From Alphaproteobacteria bacterium (GTDB lineage: Bacteria; Pseudomonadota; Alphaproteobacteria; Ferrovibrionales; Ferrovibrionaceae), in contig JAFKFH010000005.1 in the NCBI GenBank assembly GCA_017307375.1, positions 434,001 to 498,000 of the forward strand: a stretch of 64,000 bases of DNA. The letters are read 5' to 3'. The first letter of the stretch is position 1. The number at the start of each line of letters is the position of its first letter. The notes under the pieces are model-generated. The model saw only the letters and a list, made by a program, of their open reading frames with translations, ran no database searches and was not told the DNA's origin. A program made the translations under genes and the position numbers. Below, piece after piece: positions 49,652 to 58,542 of the stretch.

Positions 49652-51637
49652 TCAGGACACCGCGCGCGCCGGCAGCGGCCCCACCGTCTCGGCCTCCGGC
49701 GCGGCTTCCAGGCAGAAGCGGGCCGCATCGCGCAGCGTGACGGCCTCGGCATCGGCGTTGACGCGGGCGGCATCGGCGGCGGCGTCCAGCGGCGCCCAGC
49801 AGGCCAGCAGAACGCGGACGTCCGGCGCCAGATGGCGGATGCGGCGGACCGCATAGCGGATGTGAATGCGCATCGACGGATCGAGATAGCAGAGGCAGAC
49901 GGTCGTCACGCCGTCGAAATCGAGCTCGCCGATCCGGGCGCCGGCCAGCGCGTCGGGCGCACCACGCCGGGTCTGCAGCCCATATTTGCCGAGGACCTGG
50001 GTCAGCATCATTGCCGCCAGCGGGTCGAAGGCGCCGGGGCCGGGCAGGCACAGCGCGATGCCCGCCTCGGGCGGTGGTGCCACCACCGCGCCCGGCGGCA
50101 TTTCATCGGCATCCGCCAGATCCTCGATCAGCTGTTCGCCGGCCTGGCAGATGCCGTCGATGCGCGTCTGGTCCAGCACGCCACGCGCGGCATCGAGCTG
50201 GGCGAGGCGCAGACCCTCGATCGCCACCTCGTCGTAATATCGCGACAACGGATTTGCCTTGAGGAAGATCTCCGCGCGCTCGGCCGCCTCGTCGGGATCG
50301 GACGATAGCAGGCGCTGGTAGAAGGTTTCCGGCGGGGTTAGCGGCGGGCGATCGCCCAGCAGCACGTCGAGGAATTCCAGCTGATCGACATGCCGCCCCA
50401 GCACGACGAGACAGATTGTCAGCGGCACCGCCATGATCAGCCCGACCGGTCCCCAGACCCAGGCCCAGAATGTTGCCGACAGGATCACGGCAATCGGCGA
50501 CAACCCGGTATTGCGCCCGTAAACCAGCGGCTCGACCACCTGTCCGACCAGCGGCTCGACGACGACGAACAGGACCAGCGTGCCGAGAAACATGGTCCAG
50601 CCGGGATCGACTGCGGCAGCAAGCATCAGTGGCAAGCCGGCTGCGATCAGGCCGCCGACATAGGGCACGAAACGCAGCACCGCCGCCAGCATGCCCCACA
50701 GCACGGCCGAGGGCACGCCGATCACGACGAGCCCGATGGCGATCACGACGCCGAAGCCGGAGTTGATCGCCAGTTGCAACAGGAACATCCGGCTCAGGCG
50801 CCGTGCGGCATCGTCGATCGCGGCGGTCGTGCGCTGCAGGTCGTGCGAGCCGGCCAGCCGGATCAGGCGGTTCCGCAGATCCTCGCGCTGGACCAGGATG
50901 AAGATCACGAAGACCAGGATGATACCGGTGGTCGCAAGCGGATAGAGCAGCGGGTCGACCAGGTTGCGCACCGTGCTCAACGGACCGGGTAGTGGCTGGC
51001 GGATCTCGACGGGCACCGGCATCAGCTCGCCGTCGGGGCTACGATTCGCCAGCCTGTTCTCGTCGCTCGTCTTGGCGGCCGCGGCGGCTTTCGCCCGACC
51101 CTGCGCCTGGATCGCCTCGGCCGCCGTGGCCGATCCGGCCGCCGCCGGCTCTTCTTTCGGCGCGCTGTCGAGGGCGCGGCCGAGCCGCCCGAACATGTCG
51201 GCGGCGCGCTTCAACGTGCGGCTTTCGACCGCCGCCCCGCGCAGCGTCTCGATCTTCCGCAGCATTGTCGCTTCGTAACTCGGCAGATCGCGCGCAAGGC
51301 CGTCGATCTCGCGCACCATCACACCGGTCAGGCCGAACAGCACGGTGAACGCCAGTGCCACGACCGCCACGACGGCCGGCCCGCGCCCGAAACGCCAGCC
51401 CTGCAACAGGCGGACCGCCGGCGCCAGGACGAAGGAAAGCAGTGCCGCCAGCGCGATCGGCACCAGCACTTCGCGGCCGAAATAGAGGGCGGCCACCACG
51501 ACCACGGCAATGTTGAGCGCATTCGCCCCGGGAACGATCAGCCGCCGACGGGCCTCGGGCTGGGGCGGCGCAATGGCTGGCACGGCTGGGCGGACCTTTC
51601 CCCCGGAGCGATATCGGGCATCCGGAAGAACCGGCAA
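49652..51637 (-). CDS. AI-2E/PerM-family membrane protein with C-terminal soluble domain
   Basis: The first 440 residues or so form a PerM-like core of eight hydrophobic segments with FVPYVGGLIAAGLPL and GRNTGLSPIAVILSATFW. Members of this family export small molecules or ions; the AI-2 role is proven for few. A soluble domain of about 220 residues follows (from LLGDRPPLTPPETFYQRLL), ending in an alpha/beta fold with ALCLPGPGAFDPLAAMMLTQ, reminiscent of B12-binding-type folds but without its DxHxxG motif. The TTG start is uncertain; a GTG at 51583 is an alternative. The gene converges with the NodT gene. Confidence 0.85.
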   Translation of the reverse strand: MPVLPDARYRSGGKVRPAVPAIAPPQPEARRRLIVPGANALNIAVVVVAALYFGREVLVPIALAALLSFVLAPAVRLLQGWRFGRGPAVVAVVALAFTVLFGLTGVMVREIDGLARDLPSYEATMLRKIETLRGAAVESRTLKRAADMFGRLGRALDSAPKEEPAAAGSATAAEAIQAQGRAKAAAAAKTSDENRLANRSPDGELMPVPVEIRQPLPGPLSTVRNLVDPLLYPLATTGIILVFVIFILVQREDLRNRLIRLAGSHDLQRTTAAIDDAARRLSRMFLLQLAINSGFGVVIAIGLVVIGVPSAVLWGMLAAVLRFVPYVGGLIAAGLPLMLAAAVDPGWTMFLGTLVLFVVVEPLVGQVVEPLVYGRNTGLSPIAVILSATFWAWVWGPVGLIMAVPLTICLVVLGRHVDQLEFLDVLLGDRPPLTPPETFYQRLLSSDPDEAAERAEIFLKANPLSRYYDEVAIEGLRLAQLDAARGVLDQTRIDGICQAGEQLIEDLADADEMPPGAVVAPPPEAGIALCLPGPGAFDPLAAMMLTQVLGKYGLQTRRGAPDALAGARIGELDFDGVTTVCLCYLDPSMRIHIRYAVRRIRHLAPDVRVLLACWAPLDAAADAARVNADAEAVTLRDAARFCLEAAPEAETVGPLPARAVS

Positions 51638-51661
51638 TGCGGCGCTAAGGTTCCGTGCCGA

Positions 51662-52360
51662 TCAGACCTCCAGCCACTCCCGGCGGATGTCGTCCCGTGC
51701 CTTCAACTCGGCCGGCGTGCCTTCGAAGACCATGCGGCCATGACCCATCACATAGAGCCGGCGGCTGATCTTCAGGGCGATGGTCAGCTTCTGCTCGACC
51801 AGCAGGATGGCGACGCCGCGGGCGGCAATTTCTTCCAGCAGGCGGGCCACCGCCTCGACCATCTTGGGCGCCAGTCCCTCGGTCGGCTCGTCGATCATCA
51901 CGAGGTCGGGGTCGCCCATCAGCGTCCGGCACATCGTCAGCATCTGCTGCTCGCCCCCGGACAGGACGCCGCCCGGCGCATCCGCGCGCGCGCGCAGATT
52001 GGGGAACAGCTCGAACATGTCCTCCATCGACCAGCGGGTCCGGTTCTTCGGCGCCTTCTGGCCGAGCATCAGGTTCTCGCGCACCGTCAGCGTCGGGAAG
52101 ATGTCGCGATTCTCCGGCACGTAGCCGAGCCCCATCAGCGCGATCTCGTGCGGCTTGCGGCCGGCAATCTCGGCGCCCTTGAACCGGATCGACCCGTGCG
52201 GCGGCACGTCGCCCATGATCGCCTTGACGGTGGTCGAGCGGCCGACGCCGTTGCGGCCCAGCAGCGCAACGATCTCGCCGGCATCGACCCGGAAGTCGAC
52301 GCCGTGCAGGATGTGGCTCTTGCCGTAATAGGCGTGGAGATCGGTGACCTCCAGCATCAA
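51662..52360 (-). CDS. livF: Branched-chain amino acid-type ABC ATPase (LivF-like)
   Basis: This 232-residue ATPase has LSGGEQQMLTMCR, LVMIDEPTEGLAP and the switch VEQKL. Its Walker A reads GRNGVGRST: the usual Lys is Arg. I recall the same change in some LivF groups, so it may be a subfamily trait rather than damage. It completes the LivHMGF transporter with the adjoining genes; its start lies within 4 bases of the livG stop. Confidence 0.92.
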   Translation of the reverse strand: MMLEVTDLHAYYGKSHILHGVDFRVDAGEIVALLGRNGVGRSTTVKAIMGDVPPHGSIRFKGAEIAGRKPHEIALMGLGYVPENRDIFPTLTVRENLMLGQKAPKNRTRWSMEDMFELFPNLRARADAPGGVLSGGEQQMLTMCRTLMGDPDLVMIDEPTEGLAPKMVEAVARLLEEIAARGVAILLVEQKLTIALKISRRLYVMGHGRMVFEGTPAELKARDDIRREWLEV

Positions 52361-53106
52361 TGCGCCTCCTCGCCGAGATAGGCCTCGCGCACGGCGGCGT
52401 TGCCGCGGATGCGCTCGGGCGTGTCGGTCGCGATCACCTCGCCGTAGACCAGCACCGAGATGCGGTCGGCCAGGTTGAACACCACGCCCATGTCATGCTC
52501 GACCATCACGAGCGTCTTGCCGACCGAGACCTTGCGGATCAGTTCGACCGCATGGTCGGTTTCCGAGGCGCTCATCCCGGCCGTCGGTTCGTCGAGCAGG
52601 ATGACCTCGGCCCCGCCGGCGATCGCCAGCCCGATTTCGAGCGCGCGCTGCTCGGCATAGGTCAGGACGCCGGCCGGCAGATGCGCGCGATGGCCGAGGC
52701 CGATCAGGTCGAGCACCTCTTCGGTGCGCGCGCGCACGTCCGCCATGCCTTCGACCGGGCGCCAGAACGCGTAGCCCGCGCCCTTCGACCACAACACGCC
52801 GCAGCGCAGGTTCTCGAAGACGCTCAGCCTCGGGAACAGGTTGGTCACTTGGAACGATCGCGACAGGCCGCGGCGATAGATGCGGTTGGGCGGCAATCCG
52901 ACGACGCTTTCGCCATTCAGCAGGATGTCGCCCTCGTTGGGCCTGATGCGGCCGGAGATCAGGTGGAAGGTGGTCGACTTGCCGGCGCCGTTCGGGCCGA
53001 TGATCGCATGCCGCTCGCCCTTGGCGATATCGAGGGTCAGACCGCGGATGATCGCGGTCTGGCCGAAGCGCTTGTGTACGTCGCGCAGGCTCAGCGCCGC
53101 GGTCAT
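52357..53106 (-). CDS. livG: Branched-chain amino acid-type ABC ATPase (LivG-like)
   Basis: This 249-residue ATPase has an intact Walker A (GPNGAGKSTTF), LTYAEQRALEIG at the signature position, Walker B VILLDEPTAGMS and switch VEHDMGV. It powers import with LivF. Start overlaps the livM stop by 4 bases. Confidence 0.94.
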   Translation of the reverse strand: MTAALSLRDVHKRFGQTAIIRGLTLDIAKGERHAIIGPNGAGKSTTFHLISGRIRPNEGDILLNGESVVGLPPNRIYRRGLSRSFQVTNLFPRLSVFENLRCGVLWSKGAGYAFWRPVEGMADVRARTEEVLDLIGLGHRAHLPAGVLTYAEQRALEIGLAIAGGAEVILLDEPTAGMSASETDHAVELIRKVSVGKTLVMVEHDMGVVFNLADRISVLVYGEVIATDTPERIRGNAAVREAYLGEEAH

Positions 53107-54401
53107 GCGCCGACCCTCGCCAGTGCCTCGGCCCGCGTGGCCGCCACCGCCTCGGCAATGCCGGGACCGAGCCGGCGCAGCGTCCAGGCCCCCGCGGCCA
53201 GCAGGATCACCGCGGCGATCCAGGGCAACGCCGTCTTTGCGTCGAGCTGGAGCAGGCCGAGATTGAGCACCGTGGTCTTGGCCCGTTCGACCGTCAGCTT
53301 GTAGGTCAGCTCGATGATCAGCGCCCCGCCGCCGACCAGCAGCAGGCCGGGCACAAGCGCCTTGGCATAAGGGACGGCAAGCCGGGGCAGCAGGCCGGCA
53401 CGCGCGATCGGGCCGTGCAGCGTGATCAGGCCGGCAAGCCCGCCCGGCACGAACATCACGACCAGGATGAACATGATGCCGAAATAGAGCTGCCAGGCCC
53501 CGGTGATGTCGGACAGCGAGCTCTGCAGCAGGGTGATCAGCACCGCACCGACGATGGGTCCGGCAAAATGGCCGGCCCCGCCGATATAGGCCATCAGCAG
53601 CACCGTGCCCGATTGTTGCGCGCCCAGCATCGAGTTCGAGGCAATCTCGAAATTGATTGCCGCCAGCGCACCGGCAATGCCGGCAAAGGCCCCCGACAGG
53701 CAGAAGGCGATGAAGCGGATGCCCTGCGTCGAATAGCCGACAAAGGCCGCACGCTCCGGGTTTTCGCGCACGGCGAGGCACATCCGGCCGAACGGCGTGC
53801 GGGTGATGAAGTACATGGCGATCATCGACACGAAGCACCAGCCGGCGATCAGGTAGTAGACCTGGATCTGCGGGCCGAACTTCCACCCGAACAGGGCAAG
53901 CGCCTTGGTGCGATTGAACGAGACGCCCTGCTCGCCGCCGAAGAAGCCAGTCATGACCAATGCCAGCGCCGCCACCAGTTCGACGATGCCAAGCGAGATC
54001 ATCGCAAAAGCGGTACCGGCGCGCCGGGTCGAGGCGGCGCCGAAGATGACGCCGAAGACCAGGCCGGTCAGGGCGCCGACCAGCGGCACGGCGGCAAGCG
54101 GCACGGCCAGCTTCTCGCCGCTGATGATCATCATCGCATGGGCGGCGAAGAAGCCGCCCAGCCCGTAGTAGACGGCATGGCCGAAGGACAGCATGCCGGT
54201 CTGGCCGAGCAGCATGTTATAGGCGAGGGCGAAGATGACCATGATGCCCATCAGGCACAGCTTGGTCAGCGACGCGCCGGACGAGAACACCTGCGGCAGC
54301 AGCAGCATGACGAGGCCGGCGGCAAGCCAGATGCCGACCGAGGCCAGCAGCGGGCTTATCGTGCGGTGGCGTGGGGTGGTCCCGGCGATCGACTGGGTCA
54401 T
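53103..54401 (-). CDS. livM: Branched-chain amino acid-type ABC permease (LivM-like)
   Basis: This 432-residue membrane protein has the LivM signature NMLLGQTGMLSFGHAVYYGLGG and about ten hydrophobic segments. The C-terminal 100 residues or so after the last core segments (LITLHGPIARAGLLPRLAVP onward) are longer than in typical LivM and hold a further hydrophobic pair. It pairs with LivH. Confidence 0.93.
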   Translation of the reverse strand: MTQSIAGTTPRHRTISPLLASVGIWLAAGLVMLLLPQVFSSGASLTKLCLMGIMVIFALAYNMLLGQTGMLSFGHAVYYGLGGFFAAHAMMIISGEKLAVPLAAVPLVGALTGLVFGVIFGAASTRRAGTAFAMISLGIVELVAALALVMTGFFGGEQGVSFNRTKALALFGWKFGPQIQVYYLIAGWCFVSMIAMYFITRTPFGRMCLAVRENPERAAFVGYSTQGIRFIAFCLSGAFAGIAGALAAINFEIASNSMLGAQQSGTVLLMAYIGGAGHFAGPIVGAVLITLLQSSLSDITGAWQLYFGIMFILVVMFVPGGLAGLITLHGPIARAGLLPRLAVPYAKALVPGLLLVGGGALIIELTYKLTVERAKTTVLNLGLLQLDAKTALPWIAAVILLAAGAWTLRRLGPGIAEAVAATRAEALARVGA

Positions 54402-55354
54402 GTTTCACGCGTTCCCATCAGGCCGGTCGGGCGGAAGACCAGCATCAGCACCAGAAGCAGGTAGGGTATGACCGGTCCGAGCTGGGCCAGCGTCGCATTC
54501 CACAGGTCGCCCAGCACGGCGGGTGCCGGCAGGCTGATCCCGAGCGGCAGGAAGACGTCGTTGAGCGAAACGTTGACGGCGATGGCAAAGGTCTGGACGA
54601 GGCCGATGATCAGCGAGGCGATGAAGGCCCCGGCAAGCGACCCCAGGCCGCCGAACACCACCACGACGAACAGGATCGGGCCGAGCAGCGCGGCCATCGA
54701 CGGCTGGGTGACGAGCGCGGGGCCGGCAATGGCACCTGCAAGCCCGGCCAGGGCGGCACCGGCGCCGAACACCATCATGAAGATGCGCGGGACGTTGTGG
54801 CCGAGCATCGCCACCATGTTCGGATGGGTCAGCGAGGCCTGGATGATCAGCCCGACCCGGGTGCGGGTCAGCAGCAGCAGCAACGCGACGAAGATCGCCA
54901 CCGAGATCACCAGCATGAACAGCTTGTAGGCCGGATAGGTGGTGTCCCACAGCGTGAAGGCGGGGAAGTCGAGCAGCGCGGGCACGCGGTAGTCGAGCGG
55001 CACGCGCCCCCACAGCACGACCACGACTTCCTCGATGACGAAGGCCAGGCCGAAGGTGAACAGCAGCTCGGCCACATGGCCGTGGCGATGGACCAGACGC
55101 AGGCAGAAGCGCTCGACCCCCGCACCGAGCAGACCGACCGCCAGCGGCGCGATCAGCAGCCCCGGCCAGTAGCCGATCGTGCGGGTGATCTGGTAGCCGA
55201 GATAGGCGCCCAGCATGTAGAAGCTTGCATGGGCGAAGTTCAGCACGCCCATCATCGAGAATATCAGCGTCAGGCCCGAGGCGAGCAGGAACAGCAGAAC
55301 GCCGTACTGCAGGCCGTTCAGGGTCGAGAAGACAACCAGCTCAAGCATCGGCAC
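54398..55354 (-). CDS. livH: Branched-chain amino acid-type ABC permease (LivH-like)
   Basis: This 318-residue membrane protein starts with the LivH pattern TLNGLQYGVLLFLLASGLTL and has MGVLNFAHASFYMLGAYLG. It is the first permease gene after the binding protein, separated from it by 77 bases that hold a strong stem-loop. Confidence 0.94.
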   Translation of the reverse strand: MPMLELVVFSTLNGLQYGVLLFLLASGLTLIFSMMGVLNFAHASFYMLGAYLGYQITRTIGYWPGLLIAPLAVGLLGAGVERFCLRLVHRHGHVAELLFTFGLAFVIEEVVVVLWGRVPLDYRVPALLDFPAFTLWDTTYPAYKLFMLVISVAIFVALLLLLTRTRVGLIIQASLTHPNMVAMLGHNVPRIFMMVFGAGAALAGLAGAIAGPALVTQPSMAALLGPILFVVVVFGGLGSLAGAFIASLIIGLVQTFAIAVNVSLNDVFLPLGISLPAPAVLGDLWNATLAQLGPVIPYLLLVLMLVFRPTGLMGTRET

Positions 55355-55379
55355 CGCCCAATCGTTGCCGGGAGAGTTC

Positions 55380-55404
55380 GCCGGTGCCGCAGGGCGGCAC
55401 CGGC
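55380..55404. other. 11-base-pair intercistronic stem-loop
   Basis: GCCGGTGCCGC and GCGGCACCGGC pair perfectly around a 3-base loop between the binding-protein and livH genes. With no U-run beyond it, it is likely an mRNA-stabilising hairpin that keeps binding-protein expression above that of the membrane parts. Confidence 0.75.
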
Positions 55405-55431
55405 CTCGTCAGGCAGGCAGGCGTCGGACCG

Positions 55432-56682
55432 TCAGCTCGGCCGGTCCATCTTGCAGACGGTCTTGGTGATGGTGTCCTTCGCGTCGACCTTGGCGACAGT
55501 CTTCCAGCCCCAGCCGGTGCCTTCCTCGTCGACCGCGACACCGGGGCCGAACGAGGAGATGTAGAGGTCCTGGAACAGCTGGTGATCGTCCTTGCGCATC
55601 CAGACCTCGGCGCCGATCGCATCCTTGAAGCGCATGTCCTCGAGTGCGGCGGCGACCTTGGCCGCATCGACCGACTTGGCCTGCTCGATCGCCTTGACCA
55701 GCATGTCCATCTCGTTCTTGGCGCGCAGATACCACCAACCCGACCCCGAGTACTTCTTGCGGAAATCGGCGTTCAGGTTCTGCATCTCGGCCCCCTCGAC
55801 GTTGGAGTGCCATTCGGAAATCTGGAAGACGCGGTGCTCGAGGCCGGTCTGACGAACCGAAGTCGGGCCGCCGGCACCGCCGGCATAATAGGTGTACCAG
55901 TTGGCCTGCAGCCCGGCATCGGCAGCCGCCTTCAGCAGCAGCGCCAGGTCCTGCGCCCAGTTGCCGGTGATGACGGAATCTGCGCCGGACGCCTTGATCT
56001 TGGCGATATACGGCGAGAAGTCGGTGACCTTCAGCACGGGGTGCAGTTCATCGCCGACGAACTCGATGTCGGGACGCTTTTCCTTGAGCATCGAGCGGGC
56101 GGAAACGCGCACCGCCTGGCCGAACGAATAGTCCTGGCCGATGACGTAGACCTTCTTGATCTCCGGCCTGGTCTTCATGAAGCTGGTCAGCGCCTGCATC
56201 TTGATGTCGGCATCGGCGTCCCAGCGGAAATGCCAGTAGTTGCACTTCGCGTTGGTCAGCGCCGGATCGACCGCCGCATAGTTCAGGAACAGGACCTGCT
56301 TGTCGGGATTGCGTTCGTTATGCTTGGCGACGAAATCGGTCAGTGCCAGCGCGACGTTCGAGCCGTTGCCCTGGGTGATGAACTTCGCGCCGCTGTCGAT
56401 CGCCTTCTGGGCCTGCAGCAGCGTCTCCTGCGGGCTCGACTTGTTGTCGTAGGTGATCAGTTCGAGCTTCTTGCCGCCCAGCACGCCGCCTGCGGCGTTG
56501 ACCTTGTCGACGAGAAACTGGAAGTGATGAACCCCGTGCTCGCCGACCGTCGCACCGCCACCCGACAGGGGGTCGATATAGGCGATCTTGATCGTATCCT
56601 GGGCTCGAACCGGCATGGCCAGTGCCGTCAGGCCAGCCAAGGCCACGCCAAAAACCGTACGACGCGCAATCATCCGGATCAT
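55432..56682 (-). CDS. Branched-chain amino acid-type ABC substrate-binding protein
   Basis: This 416-residue protein has a signal peptide (to about residue 25, MPVRAQ) and a family 4 layout: IKIAYIDPLSGGGATVGEHG, then AAGGVLGGKKLELITYDNKS and FLNYAAVDPALTN. Its ligand could be a branched-chain amino acid, amide or another small molecule; LivHMGF-like systems vary widely. It is the first gene of the operon; ATG at 56682 has GGGAGG 7 bases ahead. Confidence 0.93.
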   Translation of the reverse strand: MIRMIARRTVFGVALAGLTALAMPVRAQDTIKIAYIDPLSGGGATVGEHGVHHFQFLVDKVNAAGGVLGGKKLELITYDNKSSPQETLLQAQKAIDSGAKFITQGNGSNVALALTDFVAKHNERNPDKQVLFLNYAAVDPALTNAKCNYWHFRWDADADIKMQALTSFMKTRPEIKKVYVIGQDYSFGQAVRVSARSMLKEKRPDIEFVGDELHPVLKVTDFSPYIAKIKASGADSVITGNWAQDLALLLKAAADAGLQANWYTYYAGGAGGPTSVRQTGLEHRVFQISEWHSNVEGAEMQNLNADFRKKYSGSGWWYLRAKNEMDMLVKAIEQAKSVDAAKVAAALEDMRFKDAIGAEVWMRKDDHQLFQDLYISSFGPGVAVDEEGTGWGWKTVAKVDAKDTITKTVCKMDRPS

Positions 56683-56720
56683 TGGTATCCTCCCATTGTG
56701 GTCTTTTGATTCATTCGTTG

Positions 56721-56760
56721 TCCCGAGCCTGTGGGACGGCGGGTATCCAGTCAAGCGACG
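56721..56760. repeat. Possible dispersed extragenic repeat (REP-like)
   Basis: GTCCCGAGCCTGTGGGAC has a 5-base stem and is followed by GGCGGGTATCCAG, a layout typical of small repeats scattered between genes in GC-rich proteobacteria. Only one copy lies in this window, so the assignment rests on appearance. Confidence 0.35.
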
Positions 56761-56813
56761 ACTTTGGTTCCGCAACCGAAAAACCAGTATGGAAAAGTAA
56801 GGAGACGACGACC

Positions 56814-57203
56814 GTGACGCTGATCATGCGCAATCCTGCGACCGCCGCCCCGCCGACCGGCATGTACAGCCATGGCATCGAGGTGCCGCCGCAGGCCCGC
56901 TGGCTCTACATCACCGGCCAGGTCGGCATCGATGCCGAGGGACGCACCGCGACCACGATCGAGGAGCAGTGCCGGCTGGCCTTCTGGAACGTCGAGCAGG
57001 TGCTGGCCTCGGCCGGCATGGGCATCGCCGACCTTGTGCGGGTCAATGCCTATCTGATCGACCCGCGCTACATCGAACCTTATCGAGTAGCCCGCGACGC
57101 GATCCTCGGCGATGCCAGACCGGCGTCAACCGTGCTGGTCGTGTCGATGCTGGCCCTGCCGGAATTCTGGGTCGAGATCGAGGCGGTCGCAGCGAAGGTC
57201 TAG
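56814..57203 (+). CDS. RidA-family deaminase
   Basis: This 129-residue protein has the RidA start GMYSHGIEVPPQARWLYITG and the C-terminal ARPASTVLVVSMLALPEFWV with the reactive Arg, then VEIEAV. RidA proteins hydrolyse reactive enamine/imine intermediates such as 2-aminoacrylate. GTG at 56814 has GGAGACGACG ahead; an ATG 12 bases later is possible. It is divergent from the Liv-type operon, which may link it to amino-acid metabolism. Confidence 0.9.
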   Translation: MTLIMRNPATAAPPTGMYSHGIEVPPQARWLYITGQVGIDAEGRTATTIEEQCRLAFWNVEQVLASAGMGIADLVRVNAYLIDPRYIEPYRVARDAILGDARPASTVLVVSMLALPEFWVEIEAVAAKV

Positions 57204-57305
57204 ATCGTAGGACGTGGGGACATTCGGGCAATCGCTGCCACCGGGTAGCGCTTGCCCTCCTGTCCTGAGGTGCAGTCACCCGCGCCTTTCAAATTCCGGC
57301 CACTG

Positions 57306-57803
57306 CTACGCGCCCCTAAGAAGCGCCGCCTTGCGCAGATAGGCGGTCGCTTGGCCGATGAAGATGCCGCCCGACACCCCGGACAGCCCGGTGACGAGCA
57401 GCGCATGGGGATAGCCATCCAACAACCCTGGCGACCGCGCCCGCAGATAGCCGAACATGTAGTTCATCGCAAAGATTGCCACGATGAGGCACAGCGTCAG
57501 CCAAGTCCCCGGCACGACGATCAACTCGGCATCCGTATGCCGCGTGACCCTGGCCGAACGGAACATCAAATAGCCGATCGAGGCCCCGAGAATGACCCCG
57601 CCCGCCCAGGCTCCGACTGTCGGGACCAAATTCCTCGCGTTCAGCCAAATATTCAGAATCGACCAGACGACGAAGATACATGGCAGCCTGATCAGGGCGA
57701 AACGGCTACGGGTGCGTTGTCGGGATGCGGAAAAGCCCAGCCAGAGCAGAAGCAGGAACAGCGGATAAACCCAAATGGGCGTCCCCGTCAGGATCTCGAT
57801 CAT
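57306..57803 (-). CDS. Small membrane protein (DUF6622-like)
   Basis: A 165-residue protein with four predicted membrane segments (WVYPLFLLLLWLGFSAS near the start; LIRLPCIFVVWSILNIWL; LTLCLIVAIFAMNYMFG; and a last glycine-rich one). This matches an uncharacterised family of four-helix inner-membrane proteins (I believe DUF6622). ATG at 57803 has AAAAGG ahead. Function is unknown. It is divergent from the TetR gene across 103 bases containing a palindromic operator. Confidence 0.75.
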   Translation of the reverse strand: MIEILTGTPIWVYPLFLLLLWLGFSASRQRTRSRFALIRLPCIFVVWSILNIWLNARNLVPTVGAWAGGVILGASIGYLMFRSARVTRHTDAELIVVPGTWLTLCLIVAIFAMNYMFGYLRARSPGLLDGYPHALLVTGLSGVSGGIFIGQATAYLRKAALLRGA

Positions 57804-57873
57804 GCACCTTTTCCCTACTTCGGTATAAGCCCGCATCATACCCTGCAACCGCGCACCACCAAGAAACGAATTG

Positions 57874-57893
57874 CCGACCAACCAGTTGGTCGG
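57874..57893. promoter_or_regulatory. TetR-type operator CCGACCAA-N4-TTGGTCGG
   Basis: An 8-base perfect inverted repeat with 4 bases between lies 13 bases before the TetR start. The form, a CCGACCAA-type inverted repeat, is typical of TetR sites, so autoregulation by the adjacent gene is likely. Confidence 0.75.
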
Positions 57894-57906
57894 TAAAATC
57901 AGCTCC

Positions 57907-58542
57907 ATGTCGATCCACAAGCGGAAGCCATCTGATCCGACCGTCCACGGCTCGCGCGGGCGCCTGCTGGACGAAGCGGAAGCCCGCTTTGCCGCAGACG
58001 GCTTCCACGGCGCGGCGCTGGGCGCCATTGCGGGGGCCTGCGGCCTGGGCAATGCCGGGCTGCTGCATCATTTCCCCAGCAAGGCGAAGCTCTATCTCGC
58101 CGTGCTCGACCGGCTCGCCGCCGAGCTCGAGCAACGGCTGGCATCGGGACTGGGGGCCGCAACCGATCCGGCGGCGAGAGTCGAGGCGGCCCTGTCTGCC
58201 CAACTCGCCTGGACGGTGGAGCGACCGCAGGCGGCGCGGCTGGTGCTGCGCGAACTGCTCGACAATCTGGGCCGGGTCGAACAGGCGCGCCACCTGCCCC
58301 TCGTCACCTATGTCGAGACGATGACCGGCGTGATCGAGCAAGGCCAGCGCGCCGGCTGCCTGCGCGAAGGGGCGCCGCTGGTCCTGCTGACGCAGTATCT
58401 CGGCGCCCTGGCCTACGCCCTGGCGGCGCGCCCGACTTTCGCCCGGATGCAACCCGGCACCAGGCTGCTGGACGACGAGGCCGCCTGGATCGCGGCCGTC
58501 GCCATCGACGCCGGCGCGGCGTTGAAGCGGGGTAGACCATGA
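57907..58542 (+). CDS. TetR-family transcriptional regulator
   Basis: This 211-residue protein has the TetR DNA-binding part (LLDEAEARFAADGFHGAALG, recognition helix CGLGNAGLLHHFPSKAKLY, about residues 18-65) and an all-helical ligand domain with a C-terminal TetR-C-like section. It probably represses itself and the Rieske oxygenase, whose ATG overlaps its stop. Ligand unknown; related regulators respond to acyl-CoA or aromatic compounds. Confidence 0.92.
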   Translation: MSIHKRKPSDPTVHGSRGRLLDEAEARFAADGFHGAALGAIAGACGLGNAGLLHHFPSKAKLYLAVLDRLAAELEQRLASGLGAATDPAARVEAALSAQLAWTVERPQAARLVLRELLDNLGRVEQARHLPLVTYVETMTGVIEQGQRAGCLREGAPLVLLTQYLGALAYALAARPTFARMQPGTRLLDDEAAWIAAVAIDAGAALKRGRP

